From Sperchopsis tessellata (taxonomy: Eukaryota > Arthropoda > Insecta > Coleoptera > Hydrophilidae): DNA of 29,067 nt. Position numbers and translations under genes: made by a program. The notes beneath the pieces were generated by a model. It was not told the DNA's origin, did not search any database, and worked only from the letters and a program-made list of their open reading frames with translations. Positions 18,225 through 29,067 of the stretch are shown here, piece by piece. The stretch lies in NCBI GenBank assembly GCA_033557685.1, contig JAWQRN010000479.1, positions 1 through 29,067 of the forward strand, given 5' to 3'. Numbering within the stretch: position 1 is the stretch's first letter; each line of letters starts with the position of its first letter.

Positions 18225-19760
18225 TGAGGTGTTGGATTTATAACTGTTGCATGTTGCCTGTTACAGAACCCATCTTTTTCTTGGGAGCCATACACTTCGT
18301 CCAATTTATCTATAATTTATGTCCTTTAAGAGCAATCTATCTCTGTCCAGCCTCTCAACATGCTCCCTCCATCTCAATCTGTATTTCTTAATTCTGTCTT
18401 TTAAACTATATATCTTCAACCCATCTCATATGTCTTCGTTTCTGATTCTATCTAATCTTGTGCATCCCTTCACTCTCCTAAGAAGCCTCATCTTCTGAGC
18501 CTGTATTTGGCTTTATTCTTTTATTGTTGCCCAAATTTCACTCCTGTATGTGATTGTTAGCACTGCAATTGTCTTAAAGAATTTCATTTGGGTGTCTCTT
18601 CTTGTTTTGTTTATAAGATTTCTGCTTATTGTTCCATATATATTATTTAATTTGTTCAACTCTTTTTCGATGTCCCTGCTATATTCGTATGTCGGATCGT
18701 AACCTAGATACTTAAAGTGCTTTACTTGTTTCACCGTTTATTATTTACAATTATTTTCTTTCTAACAAGGGTTGTGCTTTAAAAGCCATTATCGTTTTGT
18801 CAGATTTGAATTTCATGTTATATTTTGCACATTTGTTTTGAAGCAGGTATACCCCTTGCAATTTATCCTCGGTTTCAGCAATTATTACTGCATCGTCTGC
18901 ATATAAGATGAAGAGAATTAAAAATGCTGTTTCTGTCTAAGTAAATTCCTATATCTTAGCTTGATTTTCACTCCCGTATAAATACAGCAGTCTTGTCTTA
19001 CCCCTCTGTTAATTTGTATCTCCTTTGTACGGTTTCCTCTGTTATCCAGTGTTATTTGGGTGTTACATATAAGGTTTTTATTGCATTAATCAGGTGTTTA
19101 CGATAGCCTCCTTTCTTTTCATGATGTTCCTTAGGGCGCTTCTATCTACTCTGTCGAAAGCTTTTTCATTATCCACAAAGCAAATATATGTTTCCCTATT
19201 AAATTCTTGACATTTCCCTATCACTTGCTGTAATGTTAATTCTCCGTCTATTATTGATCTTCCACTTCTAAATCCCATCTGTTCTTCAAATAGTATGTTC
19301 TCAGTAATGTGTCTAGTTCTGTTATTCAATATTCTTGCATTTATTTTATAGCTTGAGTCTAGTAAACTTATCCCTCTGTAAATTTGACAATTATTTTGGT
19401 CTCCTTTTTTGAAAAGCTAGATAACCTTCGCCTTGTGCCAGTCTTCTGGGATTTCTTTCAACACATATTGAAAAAGTGTAGGTCTCGTAGTTGTTAGAAG
19501 GTGCCCCCGTATTTTAATAGTGTTTATACCATCGAGCCCTGTTGCCTTTCTGTTTTTTGTGACTTTTAATGCCTTCGTCAATTCATTCATGTCGATGCCA
19601 TCTAATCCCCTTGTGTCCCTCTTTTGTATCCTTGGTTCCTCTGCGTTATCCCATGATCATAATTGTTGGTAGTGTTTAATCCAATCTTCCTGATCAATGC
19701 TGTTTATCTGAATTTTATCTTTTTCTTGGTCATTGAGGGTTTTCATTACTTTATGTGCAA
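18225..19760 (-). pseudogene. LINE ORF2 reverse transcriptase, largest fossil in window
   Basis: Minus-strand frames show the domain order of a non-LTR reverse transcriptase: a pre-RT segment (ELTKALKVTKNRKATGLDGI at about 19590-19520), PEDWHKAKVI then LFKKGDQNNC and YRGISLLDSSYKINARIL, EEQMGFRSGRSIIDGELTLQ, CFVDNEKAFDRVDR (catalytic block A, in 19090-19329), YADDAVIIAETEDKLQ (catalytic YADD at about 18890-18905), KYLGYDPTYEYSRDIEKEL (18513-18734), then the C-terminal RLDRIRNEDI and LKDRIKKYRLRWREHVERLD. It is broken by stops (one after KAKVI) and frameshifts. The endonuclease domain is not seen. Three long stretches keep frame, so decay is moderate. Confidence 0.9.
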
Positions 19761-20356
19761 GCACTTCCACACACACAGCGATTGTTTTAATTTACTAGAA
19801 ACTGTTTAACAAAGTTTGGGCTGCAAATTGTTGTAACGCAACTTTTAAATTTAAAGAGACCATATTTAGGATACCTGACACGTAATGATCATGAACTAAC
19901 ATGTTTTAATGGCGATTTTCGTAATTACCATATATATTACATACTGCTCAAATAAAACCATCCCACAATTTTGATTCTATTGTACAATGGTGAAAATTGA
20001 ATCATTAAGCATAATTGGTGGGTTGGTTGCAAAAATAAACAAACGTTTTCCCACTCTTACTGAAATAAATATTGGTGTTGGGTTCAGTTCCAGATCAACA
20101 CTTTTTTAAGGCTTTTTGTTCCACCTGAAATTAACAGTTTTCTCTAGTTTTCGGTTCAGCTCCTGAATATCAAGTGTCGTAATAAACTTATCTGTGTTGA
20201 CTTTTCTATGGTTCGCCTATAGATGTTTATGAAATTAATCTTAGATCTCTATCTTAGGCCCTTGTGTTTATTTTGAGTATGCTATCCTGTTCAAAGAAAT
20301 AGTTACAGAAGCTGTCGATTATAGTTTTTTCGTTTTGTTTTCCACTAAGCTTTAGT
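19761..20356. other. Intronic DNA without recognised gene
   Basis: AT-rich sequence between the LINE 5' side and the SINE. The part next to 19760 may be more of the LINE, but I cannot read it. Confidence 0.5.
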
Positions 20357-20363
20357 GTAGATT
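20357..20363. repeat. SINE target-site duplication, left copy
   Basis: GTAGATT, matching 20592-20598 at the other end of the SINE. Confidence 0.75.
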
Positions 20364-20591
20364 GGTGCGCCTCTGTAGCCGTATGGGTATGAGTGTTGGG
20401 GCGTTAGTTATGCTACTCTTGAGGTGTCCTGGGTTCGATTCCCCGCCCAAGAGAATATTCTTAGAGTAAAATCTCAAGGGTTTGGAGTCAAATCATTAGT
20501 AATTGAGAAATATATTAAATGACATTTACTATAACAAAATATAAAGTAGTTTATGGGCTTTGATCCCAGTACCATTTTAAAAAAAAGAAAA
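20364..20591 (+). mobile_element. tRNA-derived SINE with target-site duplication
   Basis: The head carries an RNA polymerase III A box (TAGCCGTATGGG, 20376-20387) and a perfect B box (GGTTCGATTCC, 20432-20442). An unrelated body follows, ending in a poly(A)-like tail with AAAAAAAAGAAA. GTAGATT stands at both borders (20357-20363 and 20592-20598), a 7-bp target-site duplication as left by LINE-driven insertion. Length is 228 bp. The head does not fold as an intact tRNA, so it is not a tRNA gene. Confidence 0.85.
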
Positions 20592-20598
20592 GTAGATT
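20592..20598. repeat. SINE target-site duplication, right copy
   Basis: GTAGATT directly after the A-rich tail, matching 20357-20363. Confidence 0.75.
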
Positions 20599-20664
20599 AA
20601 AATAATTTATTGGTCATAACCACTAGTGCTTTATATACAAAAAAGAAAACAGGAAGGTTGCCAT

Positions 20665-20741
20665 AATTTTAACTACAGCACTGATTACAAAATTTTAACA
20701 ACAGCACTAATTACAAATTTTGACTACAGCACTGATTATAA
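20665..20741. repeat. 26-bp tandem repeat, three copies
   Basis: The unit AATTTTAACTACAGCACTGA plus TTACAA occurs at 20665, 20691 and (one base shorter) 20717, with one to four differences between copies. It lies 70 bp after the SINE and outside its target duplication. Confidence 0.9.
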
Positions 20742-23569
20742 AATTTGATTTTGCATACGTATTATAAATGCATTTTTGCATAGATTTTTTTTAGAAAATT
20801 TCAATTTAAAGTAAAAAATTAGGTATTTTCTATAAATTCTTTTTAAAAAATGGACTAAGTTCTCTTATTACGTAATAGTGGTAACCTGCAAGGTAATATA
20901 CTGTTTCGCAACGTACCTATGACATCATTGTTGATTAAATTGACAACAATAAACAATAATTGGAAATGTAGGTTGATAATTAGATTTACATGACCTTGTA
21001 TTTCATATGAATGATTTGTATATCATAAATTACATAAATTGTAGCTATTTTGTTAAATTGGTTAGTAATTTCATCATAAGTGGTCTTTCATAGTTCAGTA
21101 TTATTTATTGGATTAAAAATAAATCTATAAGCTTATTTCTAAAATGGCTTTTCATCTCTGGCAAAGAGATACTGACCCCAAAACAACAATTCTCTTTCGC
21201 TAAGAGAAAAACTAATTAAATGTAATTGATTTCTATGGTTCACATTTTTAGGAGAGGTGTTTCTGGGTGGTAAGACATTTCCAATTATACATTACTCATT
21301 GTTTTGTCGTAGACCTATAAATGAAAGTAGTTTGTTAACACACAACACACTGTTGTGATGAGAATCCGCCCAAATTTCAGATTAACTATTTTATAATGCT
21401 TAAAAAAAGCATCAAATAGGAGTGTTCCATATTTAGCCATCGAAAATTCCACTCGCAATTTGCACGTAAAAAATCTAATTTGTGAACTCAGAAAATATCA
21501 GTTATGTATACCAAGATATTTTTTCACAGAAAATTATTTTTCGAAGCACCGATTTTGTATCTACTTTTTTCTTGAAATTATCCTGCAGGTCGACGTTTTT
21601 TCTCTAGTGATTTATCGATAACAATTTGCGGGTTTTTATTGGCTACTATTTTCAAGGGTTGTTTATTTTTGACAATTGTAGATGCTTAGTTTCGTAGAAC
21701 TTATTTCTGTTGGATTATTGCAAAAATTTGCTCGTATTGTAGGTACAGTAGGAATCATATAACAAAAACACTAACATGAAAAATCATTCAATTATTTTAG
21801 TTTAAACAGTTAACCAAGAAAATATCGATTCTTGTGGTTATACTTGGAACATGAAATGTTATCGGTAGAGGATTCAGATAACTCATACATTTATTTGCTC
21901 TACAACTACAATTCTCTACATGGGAATTCCTGTTATTTTGAGATACAGGGTAGGTGTGAATTCGACAAATTGGCGTATTTTGATGGATACCAATAATCCA
22001 TTGACCAATGTGACTTAAATTCAGTTGTTTTTAAAGGTAATAAAAAATACTAAAAAATTTGAATTTTTATTTTGCTGACATTAGAATTCTCAAAATCTGT
22101 AAACATTTTTCTAGAGCAACTTTTAATTTACTCAGTGTTTTCTCTCTTATGGAACATCATCAAGTTCATTTCTTTTGAATAGTTAAAGGCTACCTTTTAT
22201 TTTTTTGCCATTTTGTAGCATTTTTTATTGTGATTTCGAAAATACATCACACACGGACGAGATTTCCATATTAGGGCTCTAAAAATTCAGTTTTATATTT
22301 TACAGTTATAGATCAAAGATAACTGAATAAATTGCACTTACAGTAGACTTAAATTTTGGGTTCCTTATAATCGAGAAGAAATACTTTTTTACACTTTCAT
22401 TTTAAATCTAAAGAATCAATTTGAAGTAAATTTTCTTTCCAGACATACCTGGAGATATAAATTTTTATTTTAAGTGTAATATTATTAATGCATTAACATA
22501 TCACATTTTTCAATGATTTTAAAAAATGTTTTGACTATTATTGTAGGGACTTAAAAGTCAACACACACTAAAATGTATCGATAATGAACTGACCATATAT
22601 ACATTTAAGTCACATTCATCATAGATCTATAACTATGAAATAAAATTTGTTTTGAAATCCTTATATTAAAATGTCGACCATGTGTAGATATATTATTCAC
22701 ATTATAATAAAAATGGATGTAAAATAGCACAAAAACAAATGAGTCTCTATTTAAAAAAAAAAACCGGAAGCAAATTATACATTTGCAATTTATGTAAAAC
22801 AAAAAATGGCTATGGAAAAGTGTTCATCGATTTTGAAAATACTTACAAGTAATAGCAAAATGAATAATTATTAATTTCTCAATTTCTTCAAATTTTTTCA
22901 AAACAAACTGATAAATCTTTTTTGTCAATAGGTCATTGCTCCCTATAAGAATACGCAAAATTGCTGAATTTAAACATAACATTCATCTCCTAAAATAACT
23001 AAGATTTCTAGCAGAGAATCAAATATGCGAAAAAATAAATACATTAATTCAAAATAAAAATTAATAATAATTCACGAGTGACCAAACATAAACGTGGTCC
23101 TGGATCTCGTGCAGTTTGTAAAAAATATTCCTCAAATGGGTACATGTAATGTGTTTCAGTCAATTTTTTTTTTTTTTAGAAGTTAGTTCACTTGTATCTA
23201 TAATTTCTCTTTGCCTCAGACTTTCGAAAGAAACCACCATTTTTTCCTAGTTCACTGTGTCATGATCATAAATGTTTTATAGTCACATTTATTCTTCCAT
23301 ATCTCTTGTCTGCATTGTAAATGGATATGCATATGATCATGTATTTTGTTAACATAGGTTTCCAGTGTTAGAAATTACTTACCCCCTGAACTCCCAATAT
23401 ACTGTGTACATATTGGCAAAAGAACCCTGAACTACACATCATTAACCATTCTACTATGAAATAGTACACAGTTTACTGTCGTAGCTCCATTTGGGATTCT
23501 TCAGATAGTATAGTTGGCCCTTGATCATTTTTCTCTATGTGAAATTACTTTTCTTCGCTTTAAGAAAAA
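20742..23569. other. Intronic DNA without recognised gene
   Basis: About 2.8 kb of AT-rich sequence. I see no host exon, no transposon protein and no RNA gene. The minus-strand frame at 22605-22802 is low-complexity Phe/Tyr/Ile-rich and probably chance. Confidence 0.55.
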
Positions 23570-23990
23570 AAGTCCCAAGGCACAGATTCTCCCTCATGTC
23601 TTCTATTGTATCAGTCAATTCTACTCTTAACTTTTTTTTTTACTACGAGTGTTATGTAATCAGTGTATAGAATTTTGTGACATTCATGGAGAAACTGAAT
23701 TAGATCGTTATTGATATAAAGAAATATAGAGAATGCAACTCTGACGCCTGTGGTACACCTCTGCTTACTTCTGTTGCATCTGCCACCGTGTGATATTAGT
23801 TGATTCCTATTCTGGTAAAAGATTTAAACCTATTCCTCTCACTTCAAGTAGCTCTAATTTTTTGGCTAGTATATCAATTGACATAGTCAAATTACTTCAC
23901 AGAATCACAGTGGTCCTTAAGTGGATTTGTAATAAAACCATTAAGGATAACAAAATTCTAAGAAACCTTATGAGTGTTATATTGTAGTAG
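23570..23990 (-). pseudogene. Jockey/CR1-type LINE reverse-transcriptase remnant
   Basis: The minus strand reads MSIDILAKKLELLEVRGIGL, then TEVSRGVPQASELHSLYFF, then INDLIQFL and KILYTDYITLVV. These follow the Jockey/CR1 pattern AFD-V-H--LL-KLE-YGIRG, then GVPQGS-LGPLLF-IY-NDL and -YADDT-L. The catalytic YADD has become YTDY, so the copy is dead. It is a separate copy from the one at 10600-10795. Confidence 0.8.
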
Positions 23991-24479
23991 TAATTAATCT
24001 TATGTACAGAAAACGGGCAAAGTATGGGCAATATGCTATGTGTTTTTCTTGCTTGTCCAGTAAATAGCATATAGTAGTAGGTGTAGTTGATGGGGGCAAA
24101 TTACACAGTAACTTATATTTATTTTCTGTTATTTACAATTTGTCAGACAAAAATTGTAAATTAAGTATAACGTTACAAAGAATTTGTTTCAATTCTTAGA
24201 AAAAACTTCTGGCACCCATGATTTTGTTTTGTTTGTGGTAGGTTCATACATTTTTTTTTAATTACAATATTTGTTAATATTACAAATATTTTTGTATTAT
24301 GTATTTTATAAATTATGTATTGGTAAACAAATGTTTAACTTGCATTTGAAAACAAAAAGATGCTAGATTTATGGAATGTGTTTAGGCTGAATTCTCATAT
24401 TTGCAGTTATATTTGTGTTATTGACAGTTAGTTTCTAGGTAGTTTAATGTGTCTACGTTCTTGAAGTTTTTGCCATGTA

Positions 24480-24985
24480 TGGTATATTGTGGATTTCTTC
24501 ACTACTCCCTCATACACCATGGTTTCTTGCACATCACTTCTGGGTCGTTTTAGTATGTGTATGTCATCCATATACCAAAATCTACAACGACTTGCGAAGT
24601 AGGTAGTGGATCGTTTCTATTCAGCTTAGGATCAGGAAGATCCCAACCCCTTATCTTAGTCATGATATTATGTGGAATGTTTTTGAAATTTAGAATTCTA
24701 TTCTAATGTGGATGTTTACATTTTCAACTGCCATTTGTATTGTTCTGAAAAGCTTCCGTGGGATTCCTTTATATTATAAGGAGTACCATACGTTGCTGTT
24801 TTCTATGAAACCATATGCGTGCTTATAGTCTGTATAAAGTTGACATAACGGCACATAATAATCCCAGAAATTTTCATTGTTTAGTTTGTTTTATACTCTA
24901 CATTCAGCAGTGATATTCCTCTATAATTTTCGCATTTTGCTCTGTCCCCTTTTTTATTATCTTTCGAAATTCTTTCTTCTCATAT
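24480..24985 (-). pseudogene. LINE reverse-transcriptase remnant
   Basis: Minus-strand frames give GDRAKCENYRGISLLNVEYK (about 24955-24890), DYKHAYGFIENSNVWYSL, GIPRKLFRTIQMAVENVNIH and, after decay, YMDDIHILKRPRSDVQETM (about 24575-24500). The order matches RT block KKGD----C-NYRGISLL---YK, then D-K-AYDS--R--LW--L, GIP-KL--L--M----, and YADDI-I--R. Several frameshifts and stops. The block that holds the GFR-GRS motif is deleted. Confidence 0.75.
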
Positions 24986-26239
24986 TTGCGAGATTCCTGC
25001 TATTTATAGCTAATTTGATGTGTTGTTCGTGCTTGATACCTTGCTGTTTTATAGTCTTCTATGCCCTTCATCTAAATTCCAGCCTCGTTTGGTTTTACAA
25101 TGTGGTCTTTATTCGTCAGCTCTGAACTTGCTTTTTAGTGGCTTACTATTAAGAAAAATCAAACTGTCAAGTCAACTAAATTTTTCAATACAAGCAGCTA
25201 AGAAAGGATAGAATGCTGCTACTAATACATATTACAGTCATTAAAAACTGATTGTTGATGTTCTCTCAAGAGATCATTCAAACCTGCTGCATTCATTTTT
25301 ACCAGACAATTCTTTAAAAAAATTTTGTGTTTGTGTTTTCATGCTGATGCAGTGATTTGTGTATTTTTCCAATCAGATTTTCCTGTTCTGCAAAGTTTTG
25401 AACCATTGGTAGTCTATAATCTGCATGTGGCACAATAAAGGAATCTTTCACTTTTGTTTGTTGAAACATCACTCCCCTTGAAAATGTCCCTTACAATAGT
25501 GAAAGAAACTTCGGCACTCTTCAGAGCCTCTACGCAGTTTCCATTCGGAAACACCATTCTTATAAATGTCTAGCTTTTTTATCGGTATAAACCTTTTTTG
25601 TTTACGACAAATCAGTGGGAATGTTTTCATCAAATTTAGCATGATGACTCATTTTTAATGACGTTATTCTCATACATTTTCAATTTTTTAAGTTAATGAA
25701 AATGACTGCTTATATTTAATTTCTTTGATTTTGGTCATAATTGGTATACATCCCATGCAAAGTTTCATTTGTTTTTAAAAATCATCAGTTTCTTATTCCA
25801 GATGAGAAACAGATCGTAATTTATGTCTGTTCACGAAGTTACTTCTGATTATTTTATTAAATTGTCTTGATATTTTTTGCAAGTTTCCTACTTTTGAAAC
25901 TGCTAAGTTTTTCATGACAATTCATTTTTAATTTCAGTAGCTTGAAATATTAGTAAATAAAATACACACTAACTTCTTTAACATAAATTCAGTAAAATTT
26001 TATATTTGTCTGATGTAAAATTAATCCTATATATACCTAACCCATTGCAATATTAGAACTTGCGATCGCTAACAGTTTGCCCATATGTAGATCTGGGCTC
26101 TGTCCATGCCTTAAGAATGATGCACATTACAAATGATTCATTTATTTGTTATTTTGGAGATACATATTTAATATATTTTACATTATTAGCCAAAACTGTT
26201 TTCCTTTTTTGGCCTTTGTAGATGTTTATTTAAAACATT
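24986..26239. other. Intronic DNA without firmly recognised gene
   Basis: AT-rich DNA. 25440-25600 on the minus strand has an open-ish stretch (SEWKLRRGSEECRSFFHY) but no family I can name. The plus open frames at 24877-25125 and 25020-25211 are shadows of LINE sequence or chance. Confidence 0.5.
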
Positions 26240-26480
26240 TTAAAAAAACAAAGTAATTATTACATGATATCGTTCCATTGTTTGGCATTACTACAAAAAT
26301 TTTATGTTTGCAATTTCAATCTGTTGTTCTTTACTGATTTTATCCAAATTATCTGGCTGAGGACAGTATTGCTTGGCATTTATGGTTTCACCAGGTTTCA
26401 GAATCTGTCTATAAAAGAGCTTCTTTGTCGCATTCCTTTTGCCAATCCACTGCTGGATGAAGATCTGTCCAAGCAATCGC
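26240..26480 (-). pseudogene. mariner-type transposase remnant
   Basis: The minus frame reads ATKKLFYRQILKPGETINAK, then QYCPQPDNLDKISKEQQIEI and ANIKFL. Mariner transposases have -D--G--YYELL-PGETIN---Y--QL--L---L-EKRPEL-NR--, so the LKPGETINA core is a strong local match. Beyond it, SNAKQW fits the HDNARPH block after a change of frame, with the catalytic Asp lost. Flanking inverted repeats were not found. Confidence 0.6.
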
Positions 26481-28954
26481 AGATATTTTATGTAGTGTCA
26501 TTTGTCTGTACGGCATTGTTGTGTTCTTACAAATTATCTGGAATACTATTCAAAACCTCTATTGGACCAACGATTGTCACATCTTCTGTTAAGATACCAT
26601 TGCCTCATCAACCGCAACACTTCCATCTCATATAAGATAAGCTACCATAGTCTGAGTAATGAATCCAATCTCATCATGTTCTTTCACTTATTGTAATACT
26701 GTCATTTAGTCTTCTTTCATTAGGTTTTTCTTTTAGTCATAAACTTCCAAATCTCAAATACATAAATCAACACTGGGATAAACACACTGATAGAAGGTTC
26801 TATGTTATACGCAGAAGGAGAGGCAGTGTTGACCTAAAGATGTATGTAAGCAAGTTTAAATCTTTAAAAAGTTCAAATGTTTTGAATTTCGACACATAAC
26901 ATTTAGTGGTGACTGAGTAAAGTAGTGCATTCTACCTGACTTCGGAAATATTTGAACGTCTTTTGATTTTTAATTCAACGAAAGATTGACATTGGACAAT
27001 CATTTTGATACTGATGGAGTAAGTTTATGTTTAAATATTTACAGAAGTCTTCTTGCACAGTTTTTTATTCTACTTAACACTTTACCAGTGTTGTGGTGAT
27101 TACTTAAATTTACTGTATACTACTTCTTAAAAGCAATGGATTTTCACTGGTTCACTTTCGTCAAATACTGTTTCCTAAAACAACACAAACTGCTGAATTT
27201 TATTTCTGTTATGTTTTTCAAAATTTTATTCTCTATATAAAAGTATAGACCTCAATAATATTCAGCCACCATATATTTTTTTAATTCATTGGACTGGCCT
27301 AAAAATAGCAATCCAAACTTTTGTTTGCAATTTTATTTGATTCCACACACCAGGTGGTGTATTTTTAGATAAAAAATGTAAATATATCTATTATTTCCGC
27401 CATTTTGTAGTGGCAGTTCTTACTGCAAAAAAACTTCTAGAAATCTATGAAGATACATTTTTTGTGTGAAGCTTTTGCCAAGTGAGTACTAGCCTGCAGT
27501 AGTTTCTGGCAGGTATTTAATTACTTTTTTCCTTCACATTGACCTATCAACTATTGTAGGAAACAAGTTAACACTTCGTGTTGAAATAAAGAATGCACCA
27601 TTCAATCAAATTCAAGGGCATTAAATGTAAACCAAAACTTTCAGTCAGTTTTAAAGTTTTTTTGTGGATCCCATTTACTACTTCCAATTATGATTCAATT
27701 TTTCTTACATCGCCATAACCAGACTCTTTACCACCTTTACTTGCGACTGTGTATAAGCACAGCACTACCGTTACAAATTTCATAAAAATCTGTATGTAAT
27801 ATTATATTACAGTGTCTGAGCAGTTTGTAAAATTGATTAGAAAAGTTATCAGCATTAATTTCAATTCTCTGAATTGAATATATGCTTATTTTCTCACCCA
27901 ATGATTGTCATCCTTCCTTGCCTAGCAAAATTTTCACTAGAAGTGTCAATGGCCAGTATCTTAGTTCAAATACAATCATTTTCGTTTTTGCATGGTGGCT
28001 GTTGCAGACGATACATTCGTACTCATCTTAATTTTGTTTTTTGATTGACATGAGTTGTTACAACTAACTCAGGCCTGCTTTATCCCAAGGTAGAATGTTC
28101 TTTGCAATTTTTGCAGGTGGCAACCTACATCCTGATTTGATATTGTGAATTTATTTGCTTGTTCATTTCATAATTCATATTATGCTTCTTAATTTTAAAT
28201 GTTACAACTGCATGGGACTAATTTAAAAATTTAAGAAATCTTGTTACATCGTCCATTTGTCGTGAGAAAAAAGAATTCTTTGAGCACTTACTCATCAAAA
28301 TTGGAGGCAAATGAACCACTACAATATTAGTATGAAAGTTGGTACCACTCTTCCACCATGGGTAGTTTACCAGATCATCTAGTGTCTTATTAGTCAAATA
28401 TACGAGAGGGTATTGAATTTGAATTTCACACAGATCTTGGAAACAAAGGTTATTTTCTCATTGTTTTTTAACTCCATCAGTACTGATGGAGTGTTCTTGG
28501 AAGATGGTTTAAAGTGGTTGTCCTGTTCTTCTACTGATTATTATTAGTCATATAGTTATTTCCTTTCTTTTACAAATGCATACCCATATCCTTTGGTAGG
28601 AGACTATCGTTACTCGAATCCACAAATCTAAGGTCTGTGATCATTTTAAGGATACTATTTCGATAGTCAGCATTTTTTCTCCTTTTTTGAAAAGTGGTTG
28701 CTAGTCAACACTGCCATCGTCTTAATTTAAATATTTTCCCTAATACACAGTCTGATTAGTTTCTGTAAAAAACTCCCTATCCAGTGATATCTTTCATGGT
28801 CTTGACTCTTCTTGTAATTCAACTCTGGTTCTAATTTATTTTTCCAGGAGCATTTGGATTTTTAGGATCACCAGTTATTGCCTATATTGCTTCAGTTTGG
28901 AGTATCTTTGTCTGTTTATAGATTTTTCTATAGCTATTTAAGAGGACCTGCCTC
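26481..28954. other. Intronic DNA without recognised gene
   Basis: AT-rich sequence containing a 22-bp perfect palindrome at 28471-28492. 28640-28800 may hold a decayed transposon piece on the minus strand (TTFQKRRKNADYRNSILKMI) but I cannot assign it. No eIF4G exon was found; an acceptor-like TTTTTCCAG before 28849 opens a hydrophobic frame unlike eIF4G. Confidence 0.5.
28471..28492. repeat. 22-bp perfect palindrome
   Basis: ACTCCATCAGT followed directly by its reverse complement ACTGATGGAGT, with no spacer. Confidence 0.95.
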
Positions 28955-29067
28955 TTAACACATTTTGTGCGGGGTAGCCCGTTGCAGCAATTGCATCGTG
29001 TAGCGGGCAAAATTATGTATTTTCATTGTTTATATGATACTCTTACACGTAAGAAAGAAATGCCGTC
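28955..29067. mobile_element. Possible piggyBac-like element end, cut by window edge
   Basis: TTAA at 28955-28958 is followed by CACATTTTGTGCGGGGTAGC and CCGTTGC, then GTGTAGCGGGCAAAATTATG. GC-rich terminal sequence starting at a TTAA is the style of piggyBac-like elements and their MITEs. The other end lies outside the window, so inverted repeats and target duplication cannot be checked. Confidence 0.35.

Noticed and set aside
18005..18391. Plus open frame of 128 codons
   Set aside because: It overlaps the C-terminal end of the antisense LINE, whose minus-strand reading has a clear family pattern.
20364..20455. Possible tRNA gene
   Set aside because: A and B boxes are present, but the acceptor arm does not pair as in a tRNA, and the sequence continues into a body with an A-rich tail and target duplication, so it is a SINE.
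25440..25600. Possible pogo/Tigger-like helix-turn-helix on the minus strand
   Set aside because: Only a loose resemblance over about 30 residues, with no second domain and no inverted repeats.
26264..26635. Plus open frame of 123 codons, the longest at this end of the window
   Set aside because: It is a shadow of the mariner transposase remnant on the other strand; its own translation is Leu/Ile/Phe-rich with no motif.
27009..27020. TACTGATGGAGT, also found at the 28471 palindrome
   Set aside because: A shared 12-mer is expected many times by chance in this window, and the flanks do not match.
28849..28921. Possible eIF4G exon after TTTTTCCAG
   Set aside because: The phase fits, but the peptide is hydrophobic (GAFGFLGSPVIAYIASVW), soon hits a stop, has no convincing donor and is unlike eIF4G.

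Overview
The window is nuclear DNA of an animal, most likely an insect. It is AT-rich, has long introns with canonical GT..AG junctions, and is littered with decayed non-LTR retrotransposons (LINEs), a tRNA-derived SINE, a mariner fossil and MITE-like DNA. It holds one recognisable host gene, on the + strand: the 5' (N-terminal) part of eukaryotic translation initiation factor 4 gamma (eIF4G), the scaffold that joins cap-bound eIF4E, eIF4A, eIF3 and poly(A)-binding protein (PABP) on mRNA. Seven coding exons can be chained from splice sites with continuous phase: 1881-1974, 5292-5467, 6467-6553, 8477-8675, 8826-9011, 11057-11331 and 11420-11900. They encode 499 residues plus one base of the next codon.

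The strongest identification is KKRRSHAIPVIDPNTGK (residues 233-249). It aligns with the PABP-RRM2 binding box of animal eIF4G and is joined across intron 5. Before it lies a Pro/Gln/Tyr-rich disordered segment; after it comes an acidic linker and then a Lys/Glu/Pro-rich segment. A PAM2-like motif (SSKLQPQTKEFIPGS, residues 335-349) is split across intron 6 and could be a second PABP contact, this time to the MLLE domain. The eIF4E-binding site, MIF4G and MA3 domains are not in the window and must lie downstream of 29067. One weak candidate for an eighth exon, phase-compatible with exon 7, is at 14916-14979.

Layout. 1-1880: upstream DNA with a cluster of TCGATTAATCGA palindromes and, next to the start codon, weak initiator-like sequences. 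Intron 1 (1975-5291) carries a tandem repeat of about 147 bp. Intron 3 (6554-8476) carries a MITE with long imperfect inverted repeats. Intron 5 (9012-11056) carries an 82-bp duplication and two LINE fragments. From 11901 to the end is presumed intron (17 kb or more) filled with transposon fossils: LINE pieces at 15.05-16.8 kb, 18.2-19.8 kb, 23.6-24.0 kb and 24.5-25.0 kb, a SINE with target-site duplication at 20364-20591, a mariner transposase remnant near 26.3 kb, and a possible piggyBac-like end at the right edge.

Every protein-coding transposon remnant I could recognise is on the minus strand, antisense to eIF4G. I found no tRNA or rRNA gene, no CRISPR and no second host gene. No transposon open reading frame appears intact.
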